This document shows, piece after piece, positions 1 through 11,440 of a stretch of 64,000 nucleotides of DNA (its first letter is position 1; each line of letters begins with the position of its first letter). The position numbers were made by a program, and so were the translations under genes. The notes beneath the pieces were generated by a model that was given only the letters and a program-made list of their open reading frames with translations, searched no databases and was not told where the DNA came from. This DNA comes from Toxonevra muliebris (lineage: Eukaryota; Arthropoda; Insecta; Diptera; Pallopteridae): assembly GCA_963691655.1 (NCBI GenBank), contig OY829328.1, forward strand, positions 70,498,400 through 70,562,399, read 5' to 3'.

Positions 1-1493
1 AAACTTCCATATTATTACTTGACAATTATGTCTCAAAATTGCCACCAAAAACAGTTCTCAAGAAGAAGTTGAACCACATCTTTTCGAAATTGTTAAAACT
101 TACCGAGTATACAAATAAAATTAGAGCAAATTTGTGCTTATTCTAATTTTATGGCGGCGTATGGTATAGAAGATTTCTCTCCTCTATCTAGCTTGTTTAG
201 TCTGTCTAGAATACTACATCTAGACCCGTTTCTTGAGGGAGAATTTGCGAATTGTCAGTGCATTTCTACTCTTTGTGGATTAGTACCAAGTAATTCCATG
301 TTATAGAAGTTAAATATTGTGCTTGACTCTATACTGGTTTTATAGGAGTATCAGCGAATATATCATCTTTTTTTTTGGACCAATTCAGAATGTATATCTT
401 TTCTTATTATAGCTACCTAAAAACGTCTCGACTTGATTTGATCTCGGGGAAAAGCAAGAGAAAATAGTTCCTGCTTCTTTTTTATCTTGCCTGTCTTCTT
501 CTACTTCTTGCCAGAGTACACAATTAACTAGGCTCTCACTTATTCCACAAAAGGAGTTAGGGCTGCTGAGCAAGCTCTTTTGCTTGTTCATTTCTTTCTA
601 TTCCGAAACCTCCGATAACTAAACTTGTTCAAACTATCTCACTCTAATTTAGGTAATCTCAAACAAGCAATTGTTTGCCAAACGATCAGTGATAATGGCA
701 ATATCTCGTCTTGACTTACTTTAGTCTTAGAATATTACCAAAGGGTTCTTGCCTCTTTGTTATCTCTCTTTCTGCCTAAGTATGGCACTAACTTGTTCTC
801 ACTTAAATCAGTCTCCACAAAAGAAGTCAGAGGAACATTAAGTTAGGCTTTTTTTTTTAGGTAATTGTTTGCTAGATGGTTCGTGATAATGGTAGTATCT
901 CGTCTTTTGTACTTTTCTTCTAGATTATATTGTATTAATTTTTAAGAATCTCTGCTTGAAAAATTATAGAATATTACCCAAGGGATCAAAGTACTTTTTT
1001 TTTATTGTAACGACAAAAAGAAATGTTTAAGAATTCAGTAAAGTTAATGAACCTGAGTATATCCTGCTCAGGTCTTCGGCTCTCAACACTCTAGTGTGGA
1101 ATAAGCTAACACTGGTTCGACAAAAAACAGAGCAGACACTAAGGAAGTGATTTCCCTCCGAACCACAAGCAGCACAGAAATCACTGGCTCTCAGTCAAAT
1201 CATATGTAAAGGTTTGGCCTAAGAGAAGTGATTTAAGTACTTAGTTCTTGGTCTAAACACTCTTGTCCCAGCTATATCCTCAGCTTCCTGTCCCAGTTCT
1301 ATCCTCAGCCGTGAAGAAATGTGTTGCTTCAAAGTTAAATCTACAGTTTTTTCACTCTGACTTGTGGACACTGCAAGAGATAATTGTCTTTCGCCGGACT
1401 ATCTTGGTTTTCATGCTCTATAGATCAGCCCGTGTTTTCCTCTTGGCGTTCTTAATTAAAATCGTTGTGCACTGAATATTTTTGAATACTTCT
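1..1493. other. Upstream non-coding region with a diverged direct repeat
   Basis: No gene is visible. A block near 536-715 (a 'ctcactta...ccacaaaa' stretch followed by 'taggtaat...gataatgg..atatctcgtctt') recurs in shortened, diverged form at about 799-905, so this is an old local duplication. Short open frames at 385-591 and 1263-1475 have no domain and sit in repetitive DNA. I found no promoter or RNA gene here. Confidence 0.5.
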
Positions 1494-1505
1494 ATCATTT
1501 TAAGG

Positions 1506-1935
1506 GGCGACCTCGATAGTCTAGTGAATAGTGCACTAGGCTTTCATCCAGAAGGTTGCGGGTTCGATTCCTGTCTTGGTCTGGTGGTTAATTCTCATAA
1601 ACTTCTTATATTCACTATCGAATTAAGCGGATGATAATTATAAGAATGTGTACAAGTACACACCTTGGTTGGTAATGGCAAAACCACCGAGCTGATAAAA
1701 AAATTGCCACATAGCCGTTCGGAATCGGCGTCAAACTGTAGGTCCTACCATCGCCACTGTGGTCTAGTGGCAGAGTGCCAGACATTTGTTTCTGGAGACC
1801 CGAGTCCGATTCTCGACTTGGGTATGTTTCTTATCTATCTTTCATTTTCTCTTCCTTTCTTTCTTGGGGCTTTGGTACAATAGATCTTATAGGTCGCAGT
1901 GCCTGACTTTCGAGTAGTCCTTCCTTCAAATAATA
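1506..1935 (+). mobile_element. Dimeric tRNA-derived SINE, copy 1
   Basis: A 430-bp retroposon with two tRNA-like units in the same orientation. Unit 1 (1509-1581, 73 nt) has an A-box-like stretch (ATAGTCTAGTG) and a perfect B box (GGTTCGATTCC). Unit 2 (about 1754-1823) has TGGTCTAGTGGCAGAG and a B box with one change (GAGTCCGATTCTC). About 170 bp of unique spacer separates them. The 3' part reads 'ggtcgcagtgcctgactttc' and ends in a short TAA run. It is bounded by a perfect 12-bp target-site duplication, ATCATTTTAAGG, at 1494-1505 and 1936-1947. The same layout recurs at 24455-24904 (minus) and 60468-60869 (plus). It encodes no protein, so mobilisation by a LINE is inferred. Confidence 0.88.
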
Positions 1936-1947
1936 ATCATTTTAAGG

Positions 1948-2690
1948 ATTTCATTAGCATTTTAACTTTTAAAATTATAATAGATTTCTTATAAACTGGG
2001 AGAATTTAATATTCAAACATATTGAAACTTAGAGATAATTTCAATTTTGTTAAACGATTTTAGATATTTGTATAAAAAAATAAGTTCGACAGTTTGTATT
2101 GTAACTTAAAGTAAGGATTAGAATTACTAAATTTCAGATCTCCAAAAATGTGGGTTTATTTGTAATTGACACTGAGCTTTTCAATAAGGGGCCGTTCACA
2201 TATTAAGTAACGCACTTTTTGACCCCTCCCTTCTGGTCGTAACACAGATGAAAGAAGGCACGCTTTATCATAATTCATCAAAAAACTTGATTATTGGAAA
2301 ATTTGATGTACGGATTTCACCAAATTAAGGTAGCAAAATTCTGAAAACTGTCAAGGTTTAGTAGAAATATCAGTCAAATGATGTAGTACCATTGGCTTAG
2401 AGGGAGTTAGGCATATTTGTTTTACACACATACGAAGACTTAAGCAATTTGGAGAAAAATCTTCGATAATTATATACTTTTTCGATTTTATCCTGTATAT
2501 TTATGTTTTTTTAACTTTTGTCTTCATATGAGAACAAAACCTCTTTGAGGTCTAAATGAAATCTTGGTAAACTCGTCGACAAATAAATATGAATGAATCA
2601 TGGATTAATAAGCAAATTAATTAAAAAAGTTATCTACAAACAATAAACTGTCTATTATAAAAGTTTAATGAACATTGAAAGTAAAGTAAT
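1948..2690. other. AT-rich non-coding stretch
   Basis: No gene or clear repeat. The stretch at 2188-2230 (ggggccgttcacatattaag, then a C-rich pentad) resembles the terminal part of small dipteran DNA transposons, but I found no matching inverted end, so I do not call an element. Confidence 0.4.
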
Positions 2691-2754
2691 GAACGAACTG
2701 GGATGACTCCATTTTCATCTGGGATACTTGCTACGATTTACGTAAATTATTCCT

Positions 2755-2915
2755 TTGGATCGAATGGACTAAGCGTAACAAACTTGCATATAGAAATTTA
2801 GTAACGCTGATATGGGTGCCCTAGCTACGCAGGTTTCCTAGGTAACGAGGTACTGGACATGTTGGCTTAATAAGGATCCGCAATGATTTGTATTGACACA
2901 TCAGCCTGATATTGA
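2755..2915 (+). pseudogene. LINE RNase H fragment (broken)
   Basis: Translation gives LAYRNLVTLIWVP, then after a frame shift GFLGNEVLDMLA followed by two stops and GSAM. This matches the end of the RNase H domain of I/LOA-type non-LTR retrotransposons, whose usual form is VWVPGHxGIxGNExADxLA. The catalytic Asp environment (NExxD) survives, but the glycine-histidine pair is lost and at least one frameshift and two stops interrupt it. It is a different, more decayed insertion than the LINE at 3090-4434, because that element carries its own copy of the same motif. Confidence 0.6.
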
Positions 2916-2993
2916 ATACAGTTCCGTTCTCATTAAAAAAATGTAATGGAGTTTAGGTGGTTTATTGGCTCTCCTAGACAAGACAAATCTAAG

Positions 2994-3052
2994 CGAAGAG
3001 TGCCAGACTCTTGTCTCTGGATACCCGAGTTCGATTTTCCGCTTGGGTCCTT
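2994..3052 (+). mobile_element. Fragment of the dimeric SINE (second tRNA-like unit)
   Basis: The stretch 'agagtgccagactcttgt' to 'cgagttcgattttccgcttgggt' matches unit 2 of the full SINE copies, including a B box with two changes. Neither the first unit nor the tail is recognisable. It lies between two LINE fragments, and no target-site duplication could be assigned. Confidence 0.6.
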
Positions 3053-3089
3053 CTTACCAAAGATAGGTAAGAAGGACTACACTTCACCA

Positions 3090-4434
3090 AAATCTTTTAG
3101 GCCAATCAGTCTGAAATCCAATGGAGAAAGCGATTGACAGACACATAAGAGCGAACCCCTTGGAAATGAAGCCTTTACATACAAGTCAACAGCATACAGA
3201 GCAGACAGATCTAGGGAGACTGCTCTATATCAGTTGACTAACTTCAACCAAGGCGCTCCTGATAACAAAGAAACAGCAATATGCGTTTTCCTGGACATTG
3301 AAGGAGCCTTTGATAATACCTCCCATGAGGCTATCAAAAGGGCTCTAGAGATGAAAAGGGTAAAATCAACGCTGACTCGATGGATAAACTCAATGCTTAG
3401 GGCGAGAACAGCAGAAAAACAAGTGGGTTCAAGTCCTAAGCAGTAGAAACCTCGAAAGTATATCTGCTGACCTTCCCCCACTTCCCCACGCTACCTAGAG
3501 ACGATATAAACAAGAAATACAACTTCGAAAAACATTTCAAAGTTGTACTTAGTAACAAAAGAGAATGGGACATACATACTTTCCATACCTCTCACAAAGA
3601 ACACACACTCACATGGTACACAGACGGATCTAGAACGGACGAAGGAACTGATGCAGGGGTGTATGGTCCAAAAACCAAACACTTGGAGTCAATGGGAGTC
3701 AACCATCTTTCAAGCAGAGATTCTTATCATACGGCTCTGTGCACAGTTCAACCTCGAACGTGGGTACAAAAAGCAAAAAATAGTAATATACTTTGATAGT
3801 CAAGCTACTATCAGAGCACTAGATTCAGTTGAGATCACCTCAAAATTAGTGTGGGAATGCCAAGAGTTCCTAAATACATTAGGCAAGACTAATAAGGTAA
3901 CTCTATTCTGGCTACCCGGACATACAGGTATTTACGGTAATGAAGTAGCCGACCGACCACCTGGCAAGGAACGCTGCGGCCAAGACCTTCATTGGTCTGG
4001 AACCGTTGTTAGGTATAGGAATTCAAGCCTTAAAAATCACACTACAAGAAAAGGAACAAAACACCTACTGGACACTCCTCCCAAAGCTAAGACAGTCAAA
4101 GCTGCTAATTGGGAAGTTTGTTCCCAGCAGAGCAGCTCTCTGTCTTAAGTTAAATAAAAGTCAACTGAGGCTAGTAATGGGCTTCCTTTTAGGGCATTGC
4201 AAACTGGGGGAGCATATGAAAAACCTAGTTTTAAGTCAGGACTGCACTTGTAGATTCTGTAAAGAAGACAAGGAAACATCTGAACACATCCTAATGCACT
4301 GCGAGGCACTCACTCGCAGGAGGAAGAGATCCGTGGGGTATTACCACCCAAGTAATGGGGATATCATAGCCTTAAAGCCACATCAGTTGCTGAGATTCCT
4401 CAGCCAGATTGGCTTGTCTGACAAACTTTAAACA
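3090..4434 (+). pseudogene. Degenerate LOA/I-group LINE ORF2 (RT remnant, RNase H, CCHC tail)
   Basis: This is the 3' half of a non-LTR retrotransposon. Order of parts: FRPISL near 3097 and TAYRADRSRETALYQL near 3185 (finger region of reverse transcriptase, in different frames); ICVFLDIEGAFDNTS near 3281 (RT motif A with the first catalytic Asp); then the frame breaks at about 3445, and the region that should hold the YADD box is missing. RNase H begins at about 3617 (TWYTDGSRT) and continues as AEI, YFDSQATIRAL and FWLPGHTGIYGNEVAD (to about 3950), carrying the expected acidic residues. A second frame from about 4006 ends in CRFCKEDKETSEHILMHC, the C-terminal zinc knuckle typical of the I/R1/LOA groups. 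At least three frameshifts and the internal deletion make it non-functional. GAFDN plus RNase H argues for LOA rather than jockey. No 3' tail or target-site duplication was identified. Confidence 0.85.
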
Positions 4435-4900
4435 GGTTACTATCGGGGGTTTTGGAGACATTTTTGAGATTTTACGGCGAATTTTGTGTGTAAGATACTT
4501 CCAAGATGAAAGACTAAACCATTACCAAATAATGACATTTCTCATTCCAATTTCGACAGCTTCCTAGAGCTCACTGATCATTGCTAGCCCTTGAACTTGC
4601 AAGTTGACAAATTTTGCCGGGTTCACATAATTAAATTTCCCTACTGACTTACATAGGTTAGAGGACAAGTTAACTGGTTAAATTAGATAGTGTAGAGACA
4701 TGTGATTTCTTTTTGGCAGTAAACCTCCAAGCGGAAAATTTAATGGCAATTAATATATTAACAAGTAAACTTTACGAAAGCATACATTTTTTTTTTGCTT
4801 TGTTTTAATAAATATATATTTTCTTTTAAAATTAGCTATGGCAACTTTCCTCAATTTATTTCACCATTTCTAATCTATTTTTCTCTGGTTTTTCACATTT
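4435..4900. other. Non-coding flank between LINE relic and gene 5' region
   Basis: AT-rich, with no coding or RNA signal that I can support. Confidence 0.4.
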
Positions 4901-5649
4901 TCATTTCATATATATACAACAGCTGACTCAAGTGTACTAGACAAAAATACGGGAGTAAAAGCTAAAAGCAAAAAAACAAAAAAACAACAACACAAAATAT
5001 ATTAAAAAGGAAAATCACAGCAAATCTGAGAGGAAAGGAAAAGCTGAAAAGCAAGCCAACAACAACGAAGCAACTCTGCTCGTCATCAGCCGTCGTCATT
5101 ATTTGAGAGTGTCATTTGAGAAATTAATAATTAAAAAATTAATTAAACAAAACAGAAAATAACCATAAAAATTATTTATTTAAATATAAATAAATAAACC
5201 TCAACTTAAGTGAAATAACAAATAGAAATCGTCGTGAACCACCGGAAATTGTGCTAGAGCGCTCACATTACAAATTGAAGAAGAAAAAGAAGTAAAAAAA
5301 AAAATAATAAATTCTGTCTTCAGTATTGTCTCGCGTGTGTGTCACTGTCGTTATCGTCGTCTCGTCTTCACAAAATTCATACGTAGTTAAAAGTGCCGCG
5401 GAATTGTCGTTGTCGCTCGTTTGCTTGTTCATTCGTACGGTACGCTCGCGTTAATTAAAATTTTTTGAAATTCAAGTCCACGGACACTACAAGTCTGTAG
5501 TGTATTAGTGTAGCATATTTTTAGGCATTCAAAAAGTCTAAACGCGCTCTATTACGTCCAGTTTTTCTCGCCCACGAGTTTTATTAAAAATCGTCAAAAT
5601 AATTCATCAACAAACAGTAACCGACCTAAACTTCGCAACGGCGACCACA
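4900..5649 (+). promoter_or_regulatory. Putative promoter and long 5' UTR of the exon at 5650
   Basis: Composition changes here from plain AT-rich DNA to CG-containing sequence (tcgtcgtctcgtcttc, tgccgcggaattgtcgttg), as at fly promoters. Initiator-like sequences include TTCAGT at 5318 and TTCATTCG at about 5428, but no TATA box can be placed with confidence, so the transcription start is not fixed. Several ATG-free stretches lead to the start codon at 5650. Limits are approximate. Confidence 0.45.
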
Positions 5650-5784
5650 ATGCCATATAACGGCGCTAGTAATGGCAGTGGCGGCGGCGGAGGTGGTGGC
5701 GGTGTAAGCGATGGGCCGCAAAATAAGAAAATACGCACTGGGGTACAGCAGCCAGGCGAAGGAGATGCGCACATGCATGTGAGG
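5650..5784 (+). CDS. First coding exon of a putative hnRNP L/PTB-family RNA-binding protein
   Basis: The ATG at 5650 opens 45 codons ending exactly at a strong donor (GAGG|GTAAGT, donor at 5785), phase 0. The peptide starts MPYNGASNGSG, continues with eight glycines, then a basic patch NKKIRT, and ends GEGDAHMHVR. The start is chosen because it follows a long UTR and the frame stays open to the donor. In hnRNP L and PTB proteins a disordered Gly-rich, KR-containing N-terminus precedes RRM1, whose first strand commonly reads (V/I)H(I/V)R; HMHVR at the exon end fits that junction. My recollection is that the fly hnRNP L homologue smooth (sm) has a similar N-terminus and very long introns, so it is the leading candidate, but no RRM is present in the window to prove it. 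Downstream exons lie beyond the right edge. The GC-rich codon use stands out from the surroundings. Confidence 0.65.
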
Positions 5785-7430
5785 GTAAGTTCTTGAATAA
5801 AAGTTTACAATACAATTTTTTTTTACTTTGGTTTAGTTTTTTTATGCGTTACTATTTGTTATTTTCTCGTCAAGTTTATCTCTACGTAAACCAACAACGC
5901 GCCACTGTTTTATTCTGTGTGCATCACAGCTATATACATGGCATACAAGGGTTGGAAAAATCGATTTTCAGCCAAAAACAAAAACAGAAACACAAGAAAA
6001 ACCCAAAAAGCTGCGCACATTGAATTCGGTTTTTTACTAAACAATAATAAATTGAGAAATTATAGACAAATGAATTTTTATATATTTTTTTAACTGAGTA
6101 CTATAAGAAATTTTAGCATTTTTTCTAAATAAATTTATTAAGAATTCTTGGTTTCTATTTATAGTTCATAAAAAATTTCATATGGCAATACTGTTGCCAT
6201 ATATTTTTGCAGTATAATAAAATTTCTACTAGCAACAGAGCAGCAGCAGCAGAAACAGCAACAACAACAGCTGTAACAACATCACCAACCTTTGTGGCCA
6301 TAAGAGTCAGGAGCTCGCTCTCGCAATAAACAAATAAAGAAAGAAAGAAAGACAGAAAAAAAAGCATTAGTATAACGCCAAAAAGTATGCACAAAATTAT
6401 GCTCTTAAAACCGAAGCTACGTGTGGCTGTTGAGTTCGCTCTTGTTTCTTGCTCATTTGCTTTTAAAATTATTTTATGAATAAAATTAAAATTAATACAA
6501 AACAATTAAGTTTCTATTTATATATCAATTAGTTAAACGAATTTTTTTTCTCAGCATACTTTTAGGCTTATTAACACATTAAATGCTTCTACATACACAT
6601 TTAAATGTTTGTAGCAGAGAAAACTGACAACAACAGTGCAAAAAAGAATAATATACAGCATTACATACTTCAACTCATGAGTATGAGTATTTTTAGATTG
6701 AAGAACGTGCTCTCAGTCAAACTCATGTATGCAGTTGCAGTATGAGTTGTGTGAGCTTGCTGCTCTTGATGTGTCACATTTTCCTCTTATTTTTATATAT
6801 ATATATTTTTTTTTTTTTACTTTTCCGCTTTTGTCTTGCATACTTGACTGCTGCTGCGGCTGCTTCTTGACTGCGTGCTACTGACTGTTGCATACATTTA
6901 GGTGTATACATATAAAAATACCAGACAACGTTATGCATTTCAAGACATACAAAGGCATAGGTGATGCTGCTGTTATGTTCACCTTTTCGTTTCGTTTCAC
7001 AAAGCACAACAATCTAAGCGTCCAAGCATCATTCATTTTTCACTTGCATTTAGCACTGAAGTGCAATCATTTAGCTAGTGATGCTGTAGCTGCAGCTGCA
7101 TTGCATACCTTTAGGCGTTGATGAACAGGAAGTAAGAAAAAAACATTGCTGGGTTGGATTTTTTTTTTTTATTTTTTTTAATGAATGTTACTGCTGCGTG
7201 TGTTGTCTTTATTTCGTTTTGTTCTTTTTTTGCTTTTTTATACAAATTTCTACTGTGATAATGTGAGAGTAATTTAGTATCTTGCCAAATGGTAAGCGTT
7301 TCTTTTTATGTGTTTAGGTGTGTGTGTGTGTGTGTTGTAATTACATATGTGAAATTTTAATTGTTTTCTGTGAAGGAACATGAAGTTTGAAGTTTAAATC
7401 TACTGAAAACTGAATCATTTAAGCTTTATC
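5785..7430. other. Start of the long intron: AT-rich, triplet-rich DNA
   Basis: No exon is seen. CAG/CAA runs occur at 6235-6285, a CTG/TGC-rich stretch at 6845-6895, and a GT microsatellite at about 7319-7335. Open frames at 6155-6505, 6774-7007 and 6888-7121 come from these low-complexity runs and show no domain. Confidence 0.5.
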
Positions 7431-7449
7431 GTCGAAAAGTACTTACAGT

Positions 7450-8486
7450 ATTATTCACAGTAGCTAGCGACAACTTTGACCCATCACTCCGGCAATTTTC
7501 GGAAAAAAGAGGCGTCTCTAGACGCGATCCATGGTTGGATCCATTTTTCGGCTTCGTCGTTCCAACGAAAATGCTAATCCGCTAGGTCGGATCGAAGCGA
7601 CATCTGGGGAGTACGGCGAGTGGGGTAAGACCTCCCATTTCAGGGTTTTCATTTATGTCTTAATCAGTTTTGCGACATGTGACCGAGCATTGTCATGCTG
7701 GAGGATGACTTTGTCGCGTCTCTCTTGGAACTATGGTCGTTTTTCCTTTAATGCTAGACTCAAACGCATCAATTGCGTTCGGTACCGATCTTCTGTGATG
7801 GTTTCACATGGTTTCGGTAACGCGTAGTATAACATACCGAGCTGGTCCCACCGAATGCAGAGCATAACCTTGACAACGTGAATATTCGGTTTGGCGGTCG
7901 ACGTGGAGACATGTCGAAGCATTCCTTATGACATTTCGGGCTTCAGATTATCGTAATGAATCCATTTTTAGTCGCCGGTTACGAGGCGATGCGGAAATCC
8001 CTTCCGATCGTGTCTTTGAAGCGGGTGTTTACATGTAAATAAACGCCGTTCAATATCTCTCGGTTTCAATTCGTACGGAACCCAATTTCCTTGTTTTTGA
8101 ATCATGCCCATGGCCTTGAGGTTTTTTGAGATGGCTTGCTGAGTCACTCTTAGTAATTCAGCTAGTTCTTCTTGTGTTTTTGCACGAATCTTCATCGAGC
8201 AGTGCTTCCAATTCGTCGTTTTTGACATTTTTTTTTCTCTTCCACCACCATGCTTGTCCTCGACATTGAAATCACCACTTTTAAAACGTTGAAACCACTC
8301 ATGAAACGTGCTTTCACTCAGAGCAGCCTCACCATAAGTAGTTGAAAGCATTCGATGAACTTCAGCTGCTGTTTTTTTTTTTTCAAATCGAAGCAGAAGA
8401 TCAAAACTTCCCGCAAATGAATAAAATTTACCTTGAAAACAGACATTTTGAATCGTGAATAATTTAAAAAAGAAAACAACTTTCAC
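7450..8486 (-). pseudogene. Mariner transposase pseudogene
   Basis: Reading from 8486 leftward: KKTAAEVHRMLS and WFQRFKSGDFNVED (N-terminal helix-turn-helix), TQQAISKNLKAMGMIQK, WVPYELKPRDIERR (the WVPHEL-type motif of mariners) and HRLVTGD (first catalytic Asp, about 7970). After a stop come KPNIHVVKVMLCIRWDQLG (7731-7922), then past another stop LQHDNARSHVAK (second Asp) and YSPDVAS (region of the third Asp), and finally remnants of the C-terminal FFRK..LPE and VVAS blocks near 7450-7500. Total length is close to the usual 345 residues of a mariner. At least three in-frame stops, a frameshift after YSPDVAS and changes around the third Asp make it dead. I could not find terminal inverted repeats, so the ends of the element are undefined. 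Confidence 0.9.
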
Positions 8487-8758
8487 TAATGCAGCGATGT
8501 CGATACGTTAACAGATGTCCAAACTCACTTTATGACAATTTTGATCTACGTATTTCGACCAGCCTTCACCGATGCTGCCATCTATCGGAAAACTAAGGAA
8601 GCAAAATTTTACACCAATTGTGAACATGTACTAAGCAGTTGAAGAAGCAAAGATTATATTTTTCGAAATAAATCAATGTCATCCCCAACTGAAACTCTTA
8701 CAGACCTTTTAAATGTTGGTTCAAGGTTGTAAGCCTAGAGTTTTCTTAAAGTCCAAGA

Positions 8759-9248
8759 GGGTTACTCTGTAGTTCGATTCGAAAGACATTTCTATTCGAA
8801 TGCCAAATTCGCTTCCGAAAGGTACTAAATTTGACAGGCTGAGAGGAAAAGCGGGCTAAAATTTATATAAGAGCAAAAGTGAAATAATTTAGAGTGTCAG
8901 TGCAAAAATGGCATAAGTAATACGGTTTAGAGTGAAAATGAAACGCCTTAAAAGTAAGAACAGAAATGGTATAGCAATTCTTTCAGAGCAAGAACAGCAT
9001 AGTTTTTTATTCCGTTTTCGCTCTGAACATATTTCGTTTTACTTTTGCTCTGAACATATTTCGTTTTGCTTTTGCTCTTAAGTAAAATTATTCCAATTTT
9101 TTCTGAACGTAGAAGTTATACCACTTTTCTTCTCAGCCTCTCATTTAATCTCTGAACATCGAACAAATATTATTCGAAAATGTTTTCTAGAGTACCAATC
9201 GTTCGAAATCGAATACATTTTCTTTCGAATCGAACTACAGAGTAACCC
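8759..9248. mobile_element. Fold-back MITE with perfect 28-bp terminal inverted repeats
   Basis: The arms 8759-8786 (GGGTTACTCTGTAGTTCGAT and on) and 9221-9248 are exact reverse complements over 28 bp, and weaker pairing continues inward. The element is 490 bp and non-coding. Inside lies a second inverted pair, TTGACAGGCTGA at 8831-8842 and TCTCAGCCTCTCA at 9131-9143, matching the termini of the larger fold-back element at 34491-35346. Several 'tttcgtttt..cttttgctc' modules lie between. A target-site duplication is not clear. Confidence 0.8.
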
Positions 9249-10550
9249 CCCCAAAAATTCTATCTGTCATTCAATTTTGGCACATATTAATCTTTAATGT
9301 CTAACCTATTCAAAACCAGCAAAATGAAAATAGAAAATATTCAACTCAAATTTGAGAACCTCCAAATCAAAATGCCATAAATGACATAAATGAAATTGTA
9401 CTTCTATTGCGTTTTTATCTGGATCTCCTCATTTCTTCAAAACTACAGGTTGATTGAAAAAAAAAACGCTTCAGCCCCCAACTCTCCTTAGAGTCCTGAT
9501 TTCTGAAACCCTGAAAATGAACGCATCAATTCTCAATCGATATCAAATCCTCAAATTGATATTACTAAAAGTCACGTAATTTATTTGAATTCTTTTAAAT
9601 TCATCGAAAATTTCTAAGTTTTATTAGAAAATGTCAAGTTAAAAAAATAACACAAAAGGTTATAGGTTAATTTTAATATAATAATTTTCCTTTTGCTACA
9701 CTAAATATTTTCGAATTACATATCAGCACGAAAACAAGAAACAGAAAAAAAAAAAACTTTTCATCAATTTATAAAACTTTATAATAATATTATGCAAATT
9801 TGTTCTGCAATCTCAGAAAAAAAAAAAAACAAAAAACAGCAACAAAAATATCGAAAATGCATTTGAATTCAATTTTATAGCCAGCACCCCCCTTCCCCAT
9901 GCCCCACACTTTCTTCACTCCCCTCTCCAACAAATCGCACTGAGCTTTACAAACTTTTGCACTCTATTTGTTACTGCTCAGCTCAAATAAAGCGCCAAAA
10001 TGTCTGCCATGATGGCGGCGCTATTTTGCTACATCAATTTGTATAGTTGTACCAACAGCTACTCTCATTTACTACCTCTATGGTTATCAGACATTCACAG
10101 TGGACACACACACAATCCACTTACACATATATGCAATGATATATACACAGATGTCCACTTTTATCCATAATGTTAGTGCATCATCATCCAACGTGAGCAT
10201 AGTAGATGTAATAAAATTAATAATTTGTTTTTTTTTGTGCATGGCACGAATGCGAATGCGTCACTATGTTATCCGTTTGGTGGAGTTGCTGCTGCTTCTG
10301 CTGCTACTGCTGCTGATGTTGTTGCTTGCTACTGCTACCGTTGTTGCTGTTGCTGCTACCGTTGTTGCCGTGTTTGGTACGTTGTGATACACACGCACTT
10401 TCCAGCAACCCCTTTTCATTTCGGATAATAATAGCAGATGACACTGTTCAACAAATTTCTAATTTATCTTTATCTAAATATGTATAGTTTTGATTAAATT
10501 CAATTTTTGAATTATACTGTTATCGTGGAATATCTTGTTTGTTGAAACTA
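9249..10550. repeat. Non-coding DNA with a CTG/TTG triplet run
   Basis: Mostly AT-rich intron. The stretch 10285-10371 is a mixed CTG, TTG, CTA and CCG triplet run, which produces Leu- or Ala-rich open frames on the plus strand. These look like shadows of the repeat because they lack a domain and flanking splice signals. Confidence 0.6.
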
Positions 10551-10554
10551 GAGC

Positions 10555-11440
10555 TTCCAAATGTACGTGTATTTAAGAAAATTCACCGAAAGCACGAACC
10601 CGAACTATACTTGTCTTCTAAAGCGCAGAGTCACAAACTATAAACATAAGCGATTACGCAGGTGACGTTTTTATTATGACCGTTGTTGTTGTTGTGCTCT
10701 GAAAATGTTTTTTGCTAGTTTTCTCCGCTTTATATTGAGGTTCGTGCAGATACACGAACTTATAACTACACGTGTACTTATTGCAAACCAAATTACACGT
10801 GTTTAATACACAAGTGTAGTCCAGATTTATTTTTTAAAACGAAAATTATGCGGTATTCGAAGTTCGTGTACACGTGTATGTCCAAACACGTTCAAAAATG
10901 AAAGCTTCAGTAGAAACCTTCCCAACGTATAGCTGAAAAAACACCTTATCCTTTCAAAAAACTGAAATGCCCTCAAAACTATCTTCGGAATTTGATTTAT
11001 TTCAAAGAAAAGCTTTCGCCCGAATTAGCATGGTTCGTGAAAAAGCATTTTTTGGTCAGCCGAGAAACTGAAATACCTTGCGGAATCTTTTTCTGGCTTC
11101 TTGTCCAATTCTCAATTCTCAGCTTTCATCCTTGCTTAGTTTTCACCCCTAAAAAGTTATTGAATTGGATTTGTGTTTTAAAATGTAATTTGGTCTTCAA
11201 AAAATCTATTAATTCGTTTGCTTTAAGGCCTTAAATTTTTGCTCTGTTTACTACTTAAAAAGTTGCCAGGTGATTTAATCTTGCTGCAGGTCCACCGGAA
11301 TTTTGCCAATTCATCTCTCGATTAATATCTCTGAATCATTAATCATCTTTCGATATACACATATTATTCAGGTTCGTTTTTTTAAGAAGAATTTATGCGG
11401 TATTCGAAGTTCGTGTACACGTGTATGTCCAAATACGTTC
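10555..11440. repeat. Repeat block with duplicated 'GTTCGTGTACACGTGTATG' ends
   Basis: A segment of about 53 bp containing 'ttatgcggtattcgaagttc' and 'gtgtacacgtgtatgtccaaa' occurs at 10845-10897 and again at 11388-11440, both in plus orientation. Further ACGTGT-rich half-palindromes lie at 10560-10620 and 10740-10830. These may be terminal or subterminal pieces of a DNA transposon, but inverted ends and a target-site duplication are not convincing. Confidence 0.5.

Noticed and set aside
7531..7827. 98-codon plus-strand frame
   Set aside because: It is the antisense shadow of the mariner transposase relic, whose motifs read on the minus strand.
10100..10428. Leu/Ala-rich reading frames as a poly-residue exon
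   Set aside because: They follow the CTG/TTG triplet run, and no acceptor/donor pair in the right phase was found.
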